From contig NC_066269.1 in assembly GCF_905404315.1 (NCBI RefSeq), positions 10,796,501-10,860,500 on the forward strand: 64,000 nucleotides of DNA, given 5' to 3'. Made by a program: the position numbers and the translations under genes. The notes under the pieces are model-generated. The model saw only the letters and a program-made list of their open reading frames with translations. It did no database searches and was not told the DNA's origin. The DNA is from Leptidea sinapis. Taxonomy: Eukaryota; Arthropoda; Insecta; Lepidoptera; Pieridae. Shown one piece after another: positions 23,201-34,500 of the stretch (its first letter is position 1; each line of letters starts with the position of its first letter).

Positions 23201-24875
23201 ATGACGTCATAGAACCAATACCAAAATGGCCGACTTAACAGGAAGTCCCCCAAGTTATCAATATTTAAAAGTGATGTCTCGTTTAACTTACAAAAAAACA
23301 CAATTCAGAATATAAGGCGATATAAATAAATTCAGGCAACTTTTGCACTAACAGCCAAATAATCTGACGAAAATATTAAACGATTTTGTCCACAGATAAA
23401 GAATTATTTTTCTAATCACATAACAATATGAAAGCTCACGGACGCCTATCAGCAATTAATGCACTCGATATTTTAAACTATATTATGATTTAGTAACTAT
23501 ATAACATTAGTGACTTGAATGGGACGATCCGCGCTCGACTATACCTTTAGTTCACTTTACAGATTATATTATTATTTTAAGATACTTAAGGTCATACTGT
23601 AGTACCCGGTTACATTATCTCTGGACGAAGTCGATGACGTCACATCGTAGCTTTGTTACGGTGTGCAAAACAAACATCACTAGGATAATATTATAACGAA
23701 AAAATAAAAAATAGATTTATTTTGTCAGTATTATAGATGATGTAAAGGTGTTGTGTTGTGGTGCGGATTATTATTATTATTATAATGATGGAAAATCAAT
23801 GACAGAATCTAGGTTTGCTAAAAAAAGATTTTATTTTCCTGGTAGAACTATTAAAGCGACACAGAACAACAGAAACTACAGAACTTTTGACAAGAAAAGT
23901 CAAAACGTAACAATGAAAACTTCAAAAACAAAGCAAAAATATCACGACATGTACGTTACAGTAATGAAACTGCAGACCGTACAGACCTAACAGGACGAGC
24001 GCGAGGTGGTGAAACGGGAGGGGCCTTCACGTTACAGTGAGGTCCAAAGATAATGTCGCCGTGTAGTAAGTAATAATACTAATATAAGATCACCTGTCAC
24101 ACTGACAATGACAGTGACAGTAAAAATGAACACTCGAACGTTGATTACTTAATGAAATATAATTACGACGGCGGGTTTCTTGTAATTGACTTTAATTGCT
24201 ACTAATCTGATTGACCACACTGCTTCAATTTCTTAGTCGATGGTGTTCTTTTACCGTGAACGGTGAACAATTTGCTTTTTGTGTGTTCGTAATTGCATTT
24301 TTCTTAACTGGCAAGTTCCTATTCTAGATAGTTTTAGTATTAAGCCATTATAAATAAATACAATTTAAATCTGTTTGATCTAACAATTTGTTGTATTCTA
24401 ATTTATAATCTGTATTGTCGATGGCACAGAGTCGAGCGCGAATCACGTGGGCTTTTTAAGCGCGCCATTTTGAATCTACAATTTTATAAATATTTTATAT
24501 TTAACGAGTATTTTATTCGAGCTCGATTTGCACCCAGTTAAAATCTATTCACGGATTACAACCAGGATTTAAATGCAGAAATTATAAAGAGAAATCTACT
24601 ATTTTGCACTTCCATTCAGGACGGTGGACGGATTTTATATATAATTTATCTTTATCATATAATTTAAATTGGAGTTATATAAAATAGCGCAATTAAAAAA
24701 GCCCAGGGAAAGCTGCGTTATTTTTTTAATCAAAAACATAAAACTACATAAGTATTGTAAAATGCACGATTTTTGTAAATGAAAGCACACTATGCCGATA
24801 ATTTACATCGTAAAAATCCACGATTGCACCGATTAAAAAATAACGTAGCATTCCGAAAAAATGCGTTTCAAACAT
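23201..24875. other. No gene seen
   Basis: Intergenic. Faint inverted motifs (CCGCGCTCGACTAT near 23530, AGTCGAGCGCGAATC near 24430) might bound an element of about 900 bp, but I cannot support it. Confidence 0.3.
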
Positions 24876-24976
24876 TCGCCTTATTCGAAAAAAGACATAA
24901 CTGACATTTTGACATTGACGTTTCACTCACGCAGACTTCAACCGCATGTTTAACGCACTTTTCTCGAATAAGGCGC
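24876..24976. repeat. Small foldback element
   Basis: GCCTTATTCGAAAAAAG at the left pairs with CTTTTCTCGAATAAGGC at the right, about 100 bp end to end. A second, outer inverted pair (GCGTTATTTTTTTAATC / GATTAAAAAATAACG, 24714-24846) lies just before. Confidence 0.55.
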
Positions 24977-25109
24977 TATTTAAACTATTTTATATACATT
25001 TTATTATTAACTTACCTACTCGTATAAGCTTTCTATTGTAGGCACGCATTTTGTAACACGACTTGATTATAGATCTGTTTCTCTCACAGAGCTGCTAACG
25101 TCAGTCTAA

Positions 25110-25308
25110 GGGGTATATTTCACCGGGACACCACGGTGGCGCAACCAGTCGACCAACAAAATGTATTTAGCTCTATAGTTACTCGCAACCAATTTGGTGG
25201 AGCGACCAGCTCGCTCGGATCATGATTCTGGCGTCTGTATGATGTCTAATTTACGGACACCACGGTGGCACAACCAGTATTTTTTGGTGTCACGGTGAAA
25301 TATATACC
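25110..25308. mobile_element. MITE with TAA target duplication
   Basis: Ends GGGGTATATTTCACCGGG and CGGTGAAATATATACC are inverted, flanked by TAA at 25107-25109 and 25309-25311. A subterminal ACACCACGGTGGC motif is repeated inside (25120 and 25257). About 199 bp, no coding capacity. The 3-bp TAA duplication suggests a PIF/Harbinger-type mover (inference). Confidence 0.7.
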
Positions 25309-25789
25309 TAAATATTTGTATACAAAAATAAGAACCCCTTTATCGCTAGAGGGCGCTGAATTTTTTATACAAACATTTTACATCACTAGCGTAATAAATA
25401 ACATGAGCGGAATAGTGATGTATGGTTTATTTGATATTTTAAACTGGAGGTGATAACAAACAACTAAATTTTCTATAAGTTTCCAAACTATTTTTAACAT
25501 ATAAATATTCTATTAGCTATTTGTCTAAAAAACTATAAATATAAATAAGTCAATTTTAAACTGTTTAAGACATACATAATAAATAAATAATACTTGATTT
25601 TAATATCTGATATCAATTAATAAAACAATACACTATAATTTTTATTAATAAAATTATAAAAACAAAACAAATCCGTCAATCTAATAAAAAATTATAATTT
25701 CATTATAAAATAGAAAATAATGTTATGCATATTAAAATTTCATAAATACAATCAAGAGCTTCACTGCTTGACATTTTCTTTAGTGAGCG

Positions 25790-26332
25790 AGTTAGACTTT
25801 TACACGACACGATACGATTAATCGTGTTTCAATATGAAGCTAAATTAATAAATAGTTTTAACTACATTTTTGTAAAGAAATGTACATACTAAAGTATTTT
25901 CTTTTTTCTTAACCATGCAGGCTGTACTGCACCCAACATGTTATAACATTTTAGAAGGTCGAGCATACCTTAAGAAGATTTTTTCGGAACGACGTACACG
26001 TTAAAATGCTCTTAATTTCATATTATAGTTCAGTTATTACACAAGTATTAAGCCGAAGGAAGACAATAGTTTATTTCTAATGCTTATAATAAGTTATGCA
26101 GTTACATTATGCGGGCGGGATTTCATTACTCTCCGTTTTGATAATGAATTACGTATATACGTTTTAATTTACATATTTTCATTTTACACCCCGTAAGTGC
26201 GACAAACGCACCACATATAAGCCCGAAAGTTTACGAGAGTTTGAAATTAGTAACTATAATAGTAATAAGATCTATGTTACTATCGTACAGCAAAAAGTCG
26301 TGTAGCGATCGTATCGTGCCTTGTAAACGCTC
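25790..26332. repeat. Candidate MITE with GAGCG...CACGATACGAT ends
   Basis: Left GAGCGAGTTAGACTTTTACA, CGACACGATACGAT; right, reversed, GGAGCGTTTACAAGG, CACGATACGATCGC. About 540 bp, AT-rich, no frame. The target duplication is not resolved. Confidence 0.4.
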
Positions 26333-26812
26333 CTTATATAAAGAAATTTAACACAATTGAATTGCCAAATCATATATTTCTTATTACGAGTTGGGTTTTT
26401 GTTTAATGCAAGTTGTGTGTCGACGTTTAACTAATGGTAAGTCAAGTCGACGAAGTTTTACCAGAAAATGCCAAGCTACCAGTACTCGATTAACGTACCA
26501 ATACAGTGGCTGGTAACTCTATCACTTTCGGTCCAGCAGTTCCGCTACATCAAGTCGTGTCGCATGTTCGTATATCTACAGCAATCGGCACGCGTGTTTT
26601 GGACACCGCGGCGGCGCCGTTGCTTTGTTGTCGTTCCATTCTGTAAACACATCATCACAGCTTCATCATCAATATAAAGCTGAAAAATTAAGCTCAAATC
26701 AGGTGATAGGTCAAATGAAAAAAAGTGTCAATCGACTCATTCAAGATATTAATTATTAAAAATCTAACAATTTGTTATTTTTAAAGAGATATCCCTCACT
26801 TCTGAGTTTTAT

Positions 26813-26856
26813 TGAAGGTACCCATGTCGTATCGTCCTGGAAACACCTCCCAAGTG
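26813..26856 (-). repeat. 44-bp fragment of the resident LINE
   Basis: TTGAAGGTACCCATGTCGTA, TCGTCCTGGAAACACC matches the LINE region at 10917-10955 almost exactly. Just after it the sequence departs. Confidence 0.75.
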
Positions 26857-26880
26857 CCTCACTCATTGTTTAAAAAAAAA

Positions 26881-26989
26881 TCCCACCTCGATGTCTTTTA
26901 GTCCCTGGTACGGGGGACAAAAGTGGCCGATTCGACGACTTTTGTCCCTCGTACCAGGGACTAACAGCGAACTTTTCATTCAGGTGGGA
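26881..26989. repeat. Near-perfect long hairpin / foldback
   Basis: The inner arms TAGTCCCTGGTACGGGGGAC (26899 onward) and GTCCCTCGTACCAGGGACTA pair over about 26 bp with one mismatch around a loop of about 15 nt. The outer arms TCCCACCT and AGGTGGGA pair too. It is either a tiny MITE or a hairpin-RNA source. Confidence 0.75.
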
Positions 26990-27524
26990 AAAATAATTGT
27001 AAACGCTCCACGAGATAAGTAGGACATTGCCACCCGCTATTGTCACTGCCAATATTCCGAGGGTGAGAATAACCTATTTTTCTCCCTAGGTGCGTAATAT
27101 ATATACTGTTAATTACAATTTATGTAAAGTGATCAGTCTAATACAATGCAAAAAATACACGTTGCACTCTGGTAGTGTCGGCAGAAGTAAAAACTTGAAT
27201 ATTAACATTGTGCATTTTTGAATATTTTGGAATGGTAAGGGAATAATTTCGCACGAATTGCTTTATTTATCAGTACATAAGTACTAGAATTTACGTGGTT
27301 CAATACTATATTCATTTATTTCGCCATGGTACACAATAATGACAATTTGTATTACATTAAAAATTTAACACTTCAGAACTATTAGAATTATTTTAAATTA
27401 AAAGGTTTATCTCTCAGAAAAATCAACTTTCATCCATCATCGCAACGACAGTCTTACGAATTTACTCATGTAGGTTAAGGAAATGAACACTTATGTCAAC
27501 AGTTTTCTTTTCTTTTTTTATTTC

Positions 27525-27775
27525 CCACCACTGCGGAAATGGTTGAGGTTTAATGAGGAAAAGGGGCAAGAAACTCATTGCCACTCTTTTAAACCAACAT
27601 GTACAGCTTCGTCTTTTTGTAAATCATTTCAGTTACTTACTACTTTACATATGTAAAATTATATACTTACACAAGTAAGTCAAACAAAGTAAATGTAAAT
27701 TAATACGTAAAAACAAGAGTTATTGATTTCAGTAAATGCATCAATCGACACACAATGTAAATAAATAAGGGTTTT
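27525..27775 (+). repeat. Family D interspersed repeat
   Basis: Contains GGCAAGAAACTCATTGCCAC and TCGTCTTTTTGTAAATCATT, followed by ATGTAAATAAATAAGG. Same block order as 7975-8190. Confidence 0.6.
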
Positions 27776-28489
27776 TTTGAGCATTTTCTTAGCTGATTGA
27801 AAAATATGAATGTAGAAATGTGATAGAACCATAAACTTAGTACACTAGCGTATCAGAAAAACACTCTCCTCATTACGGCGAGACTAAATTTAAAATGTTC
27901 ATGTGTGCTAGTTTTACACATATGATGTGTTAGTGAGTTAGTGAAGTGTGTATATTCACGTGTGACATATTCACGTATATAATATTTAATTATCTACCAC
28001 ATTTTTTCTTAAATGATTATAATCTTTAGAAAATAGTGTTTACTGCGTATTTAAAATGTAATTCCAAATATTTTAGTGAATATGTTCAACGATAATAATC
28101 AGTATTTACTTATGAAATGTTTCTTTATTTGGACTGTATATAACAACACAATCTAATACAGAACACATCACCATTATATTTTTTAATTTATATCCTTTAA
28201 AATACAGTATAATAACGATAAAAACATTAAAATTTAAACGCAGTCCAGTTTGTCAGGAGACTAATGGACACTAATTTGTTTAAAAACAGTTTCACGGTCC
28301 ATCTATTCCGTCGCTTTCTCACACTTAGATTTTTGTGTATCTCTAGTTATCTCATTCCCACACAGGGTTCGTTTATTACACTAGTATACTAACATTATGG
28401 ATTGGAATAGTCTTCTGGTTTGTTCTGTATTCTGCAGTAAATCTAGCAACAAAAGCGTATAGGTACTAACATGTAGTCGTGAGGGTCTG
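27776..28489. other. USP2 3'UTR region and downstream DNA
   Basis: Downstream of the USP2 stop on the minus strand. AATAAA signals (TTTATT on the given strand) at 28372-28377 and 28124-28129 are candidate polyadenylation signals. Beyond them I see nothing. Confidence 0.4.
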
Positions 28490-28568
28490 CTAGGAGTTGT
28501 CAGCCAGTTCGTAGAACAGCACGTACGCCTCAGGCGACACCACGTCCCGGGGGTTTATAGGCGACACC
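28490..28568 (-). other. Usp2: USP2 exon 12 (last)
   Basis: 79 nt ending in TAG; acceptor ATATTTTTTCAG. It encodes (R)VSPINPRDVVSPEAYVLFYEL then ADNS, the final strand of the fold. Confidence 0.93.
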
Positions 28569-31500
28569 CTGAAAAAATATCGTCAATAGTAGTATTTTTC
28601 TTTGATTAACGCGACTGTTACAGATTATAATAAAACAATTTTTAAAGGATTAAAACGCGTGTTATTGTTACTGTTTTTCTATACTTATTTTTGTGTTAAA
28701 GTTACATTTTTCTCATTATTTTACTTGACTGGTCCCCCTGGAAACGTGCTCTGGAAAGGTCACGAAACGTCGGGTTGACTAAAATAATAGTAAAAATGTA
28801 ACATATACGCAAAAATAAATGTAAACACAGTTACAATTACAAGCGGTCATAATGTAGTTGCCAGCAAGACACAAATAGTACAGCCAAAGAGGTTTTCTTG
28901 CAAATTTATGCATTGTTTATGGAAACTGCCTTAGGGCTCCCGCACACGGGCCACCGGCCACAACCACAAAACGCCGCCACTGGCATATTTCCTGTAATTT
29001 TCATACATTTTATATGGACTCGCCGCACACGGTTGGCGCCGGTGGCGGCCACACGCTACAAATCGTCGCAGCTTGCATCTTGTGGCTCGCACCGGCCACT
29101 AAACGCCGACACAAAAAGCCGCCACACGCCACTCGCGCGATTCCGCGCCCCTCTCTCCCTTGCCTCAGTTAACCTGTGTAAGTCGACGGTAACGCACGCA
29201 CGTAGTCTGTAGTTCATATATGTAGATAAATATGGATATAGAATTATTTATATCAGAGATACAATCCCGTCCTGCGATTTGGGATTCAAAAAGTGATAGT
29301 TATAGTAATAGAGGAGAAAAAGTGAAGGCCTGGGAAGAAATCTGCGAATTGTTTGTGGGAGATTTTTCGAATAAAACTGCCAAAGAAAAGAACATTGAAG
29401 GTAAGTTTAATAAAATAATATAAAACCATATATTTATATTCTATTTTCTTGCCACGGTATTGCTCCTTCATACATAAAATAATCTTTTAACGTATCTCTT
29501 GCAGTAGACGCTCGTGTTACTGGCCAGCCTGTATTTTGTATATTTTCGAGTCCCACTATTTTCAAAGTGTGCCGAAAATTGAAACCATCCCTTTTGCGAA
29601 TAAAGTTGTGCAAAATGCAACAAGCTTTCACAATGTCTTCTGAGAAATGAACAGAAGTGTTTAATGGGCGATGTAATATTCTCCATTTGTTTGCTAGTAC
29701 GCCGAAGGTACACTCAATGCAACGTCTGGCACGGCTTAACCTATAATTGAAAACTTTTTTGTCTAAGTCCAAATATTTTCCAGCATATGGCCTCATCATA
29801 TTTTCACTGAGGCCAAATGCTTCATCACCAACAAATGTATAGTTCAATGGTTGTCGATTACCGACCTGTCGTGGTGAGGGGATATTTAATGTATTTCTGT
29901 GTATTTTATTACACAGTTCACTTTCTCTAAATATTGTAGAATCGGATGCTTTACCGTATGCCCCAACATCCACGAACGTAAAAAGTAAATTCGAGTCGCA
30001 AGTTGCAAGAAGTACTATTGAAAAAAATTTTTTATAGTTAAAGTACAAGGAGCCGGTATCGAATGGATGAATAATTCTTATATGTTTCCCATCTATGGCG
30101 CCTAAACAATTAGGAAAATTAGTATTTTGAAGAAATCCGCTGGCAATTTCTTTCCACATGTCTTGGGTCGGTTCTGGAATACAAACGGCTTTTAAATAGT
30201 TCCAAATTAGTTGACATGTTTCTTGTACTATTTTCCTTGCTGTAGTGGCCCCACGGTGGTAAGAGAGTTCAAAATCCTCAAACGAGCATCCAGTTCCTAG
30301 ATACCTGAAACAAATTATATATATTTTTTTAAATAAATTAAATAAATTAAATTTTTTTTTTTGTTACAGTAACTAAATTACAGAGGAAGTGGAAGAGTCT
30401 TCGTGACAGTTTTAATAGAGAAAATGCAAAAAACAAGAACGTTGCGAGTGGTTCGGCAGCAACAAGCAGTAAACAGTACATTTATTTCAATCATCTATCG
30501 TTCTTGAATTCCTTAAAAGAAGTGAGACCGCCTACCGATGTTACTAATGCAACTAATGATGCGGAAACATCTCGCCCGAAAATAAACAGAAACATTAATA
30601 TAAAAAGGGCCGAAAAATCAGAAAATGAAATTCTCAGAACACTTTCGGAAAATTTAAAACGTAAACATGATCAAATAAGCGACCAAAATGACCCCGATAA
30701 GCAATTTCTGATGTCGCTGCTTCCACATGTAAAAAAAATTGACGAAAATTGTAAACTTGATTTTCAATCAGAAATATTACAGTTAATTAGAAAGTACACT
30801 CATAATCAAAATTATGAAACCTATTCGGCACAATATTATGGTTATTCTTCAGGAAATGCCAACATACACAAAAAGACACAAAAAGCTTCTACATCTGCCC
30901 AGCCTTCTCCACTTCATTCACATTATTCCGACAAGTCTATGCTTGACATGTCATACTCTACAGAAAACGCTTCTACATCTATCCCGTCTTCACCTATAAT
31001 TCAGCCTTCTCCAACTCATTCATATTATTCTGACCAGTCTATGGACAACAGTTCTGTTATCGAAGACATGTTCCGTGATGATGACGAGTGATATCAAATT
31101 ATAATAAACACACAATAACTAAATACAAATACCTACGTGTTTTATTTGTTAACTAGCTATTCTCTAGTAGAAAAAACAATGCATAGTGATTATAAATAAA
31201 GTATAGATTATTTTATCATAGTGTTCTGTGGAGTTTTATGCTAGTGATTATTTCCACTTACCTTAATGTGATAGCTAGTCTTTCCGCAGGTGCGATGCTT
31301 TTCCGCATGTTGGTATCGTGGTGCTTTAATCCAGCATATAATAGAGCATGTAGTTCCCAAAACGTACCTATGCTTAAACGAAAATGTTGGAAAAACTTTT
31401 TAGGATGGTTTAGAAGATTATCGAAATGTTCGTTGCATTTGTGTACATTCGTTAAAATTGGATGTATCCAATAACTACGGTTTCGTCTTCTACGACGACG

Positions 31501-34500
31501 TCTTTTTATCAAAAGTAGCGCAATTAAACCTTCTTCGTCAGAGTCCATTATGATACTGCACGTTAAGGGTTAAAAAAAGTAGCAGCCACCGACCGCAAGT
31601 GTCGACCACCGGCCACAAGTGGCTGTCGCGCGCTTCAGCTACCTTTGTAGCCGCTTATAGCTTCTCGTGGCGGCGTTTGTGGCTGTGGCGAGTGGCTCGT
31701 GTGCGGCGACACTTACTTACGTAATTACTAATTACGAATTGTGACGTTGACATAATATTTTTTATAATCTTCATAATGATTTATATACTGTGCATTAGAA
31801 GAAAAATAAAGAAATATTTGAATGACTTAACTATAATGTTTTTGCAAAACGTACAGTAAGTCCGAGTGATGTCACATCACAAGACACAAAGTCAACTTGT
31901 ATGGGCTGTTTATTCTAAATTCATATCTACCTGGAGTCGTTATATTCGTGCCAATCTCCTGAGTAGGGATGCTTGCAGTACGCCGTATAATGCCCGGAAT
32001 ACGTGGTACCTGAACAGTAATAACAAAATCATAGGTGGGAAATTTTTTTTAAGTCAGGATTTGAAATAGCACCAAGACAATTATTATCTAGTCCCAGACT
32101 GTCTGATCAATTGAATAATTTTATATGACAATACGGGCCGGGAAGAGAAGAACGTTCAGCGGATGATACGCCCTGCCCATCATAATGCAGTGCCGCTCAG
32201 AATTCTTGAAAAACCAAAAAGTTCTGAGCGGCGCTACAATTGCGCTCGTCACCTTGAGACAAAGTTTGAGTGTCATTTACCCAGTAATTTCACTAGCTAC
32301 GGCGCCCTTCAGACCGAAACTTAATAATGCTTACACATTACTCCTTCACGGCACAAAAAGGGCGCGTTTGTGGTACCCATAATCTAGCCGGCATCCTGTG
32401 TCCAGAAGCCTCCCATGGGTAAATGATCAGTCGCCTGTTACGACTCCATTGGGTCTGGGAATTCCCTATTATTTTTATGTCACGCAAACGCATGCTTCCC
32501 ACAGGGCAATCTGTATAATCTGCAGTTGCGTACAACTATTTAAATTATAACTTGTATTTTTAATATCAACAGTTTGATTCTTGAGAAGGAATATACATCT
32601 ATATTGATATTGTCGACTAGGACTTTTTGGGGAAAATGGTCTTTCTCCAGAAAACCCCAAAAGGGAACCAGAACTAAACGTACCTGAATGGTTGCTCAGT
32701 GCGTACAGGTTGTAGGTTGCCGTGGTATTGTTCGCCGAGAGCGGAGACATATCCAATCCGTTGAGAGGGAATTCCACCAGCACGTTCAACTTACCGCGGA
32801 ACCGTTCCGTTGGTGAAAATCTGGAAGGAAATACACAACATAATTATACATATTGTCGTAGTTAAGAACGTCGAGGCAATGTGTGGGTCTCGGGGTGCGG
32901 TATGAAGGATAGCAGCGGCCCCCTCATGCTCGTGCCCTCTGAGAAATTACCGGTTCGCTCACTTGCGAACCGGTACCTGTTAGGTCACAAAGGTGTCAGT
33001 AACGGTAACGGATTTCTCTTTAAAAATCTTTCATCATATAAAACCACGTATTATTTTTGCCTTAGAAATTAGATCATTTATACGTCTATAGAGACGGTGA
33101 CAGCTGTGAAAAGGTCGAAAAAAATTAAGGTTGATATTTAACCTCTATTTTGAGCAATGCACACACGCTAACACAAAGTGGCATACAAATCGCGATTGTA
33201 AGACGTAGCTTGTCACGCACACTAATAAACCCGGTCTGTTTTCATCAGTTGTCTATCAAGACGTATAAATTATCTACGCCTACCGTTTGAGATGTAGCAC
33301 CAACACCTTCGGGAACTTTTGCACGGTGAACCATTTTAGACACTTCCTTCGGACTCCACACTTCGAACAAGTCTGAAAACACAGCAGAGTAATTTATTGA
33401 ACCACGCCAACAAAAAAATTAGTTCAGAGACGTTAAAAAAACGTATTGATTCATCATTCTATGTTTTATCATAGAATGTTGCCATTACAGAACAGCGTCG
33501 GGCCAGCAAGTATTAAATCAAATCAAATTAAAATCACTTAAAATGACACTTATAACTGTAAAAAAATAACTTTTCCTAATGAATTTAGTATCACTTCGTA
33601 AAGATTCTGAGTCTTCGTAATGAGAAGAAGTGACAAGAAAGTCATTGCCACTCATTTCAACATTTACATTTTCTTCGTTTTACAAATCATTTCAATTATT
33701 AATAATTAATATATAAAAAAATATGTTCTTATTAGTTAATTTTTGTAATCTTTGTTTAAATTTTCTGTCACTTTTTTGATTGTTTAGTCGTAGCCAAATA
33801 GAATAAAAATATTTATTTCGAGAAAACGACGTATATAATAATAATAATGCTTTCCTTGATTCCATACGAAACATTTACAGTAAATTTAATCTTACTTCTA
33901 AGTTACTATTAAACCAGAGGTTTGTATGGACCTCTTTCAGGTAAAAGCTTCTCTAAAGAATTCCATTCAGTTTTGTTTATTGCAGTCTATCCAAATTTGC
34001 CCTGCCACCGCCATTATTTAGTAATTACTAAAGGAACACTCGTTAATTCGTTTTTACCAGTGGGAGGCTCTTTTGCACATGATGCCGGCTAAATTATGGG
34101 TACCACAACGGCACCTATTTCTGCCGTGAAGCAGTAATGTGTAAACATTACTGTGTTTCGGTCTGAAGGGTGCTGTAGCTAGTAAATTACTGGGCTAATG
34201 AGACTAAACACCTTATGTCTATGCCATAATAAGTCTATGCCGTGGTTTTTCAAGCATCCTGGGCGGCACTGCATTGTAATGGGTAGGGCGTATCAATTAC
34301 CATTAGCTGAATGTCTTGGTCGTCTCTTCCTTTATTTTCATTAAACAAAAACACTGTGACGGTTTTGGCAAACCTCCCAATAATCTAATAACCAGGGAGC
34401 GTACATGTCATGCCGATGACAGGCGTATGACGCCAAGCTACATAAAGGATGGAAAAAAACGAATTGTTAGTTTTCATGACTATTATCTAATTATGCGTGT

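Larger units (their letters stand above)
28934..31712 (-). mobile_element. PIF/Harbinger transposon, apparently complete
   Basis: Bounded by TTA duplications at 28931-28933 and 31713-31715. Imperfect terminal inverted repeats: left GGGCTCCCGCACACGGGCCA, right (reversed) GTGTCGCCGCACACGAGCCA. GC-rich subterminal regions carry repeated CCACCGGCCACAA / CGCCGCCAC words, likely binding sites. It encodes a two-exon transposase (minus) and a two-exon MADF/BESS protein (plus), both open. It lies in the last USP2 intron, with the transposase on the same strand as USP2. Confidence 0.9.

Noticed and set aside
23748..23990. 80-codon frame with a YYYYY run
   Set aside because: Composition reflects a TTATTATTATTA repeat; no further support.
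28569..32683. First impression that USP2 lacks its His-box exon
   Set aside because: The 79-nt exon at 31931-32009 was found on the minus strand with correct phases and SGHYTAYC. It is too short to appear as a long frame.
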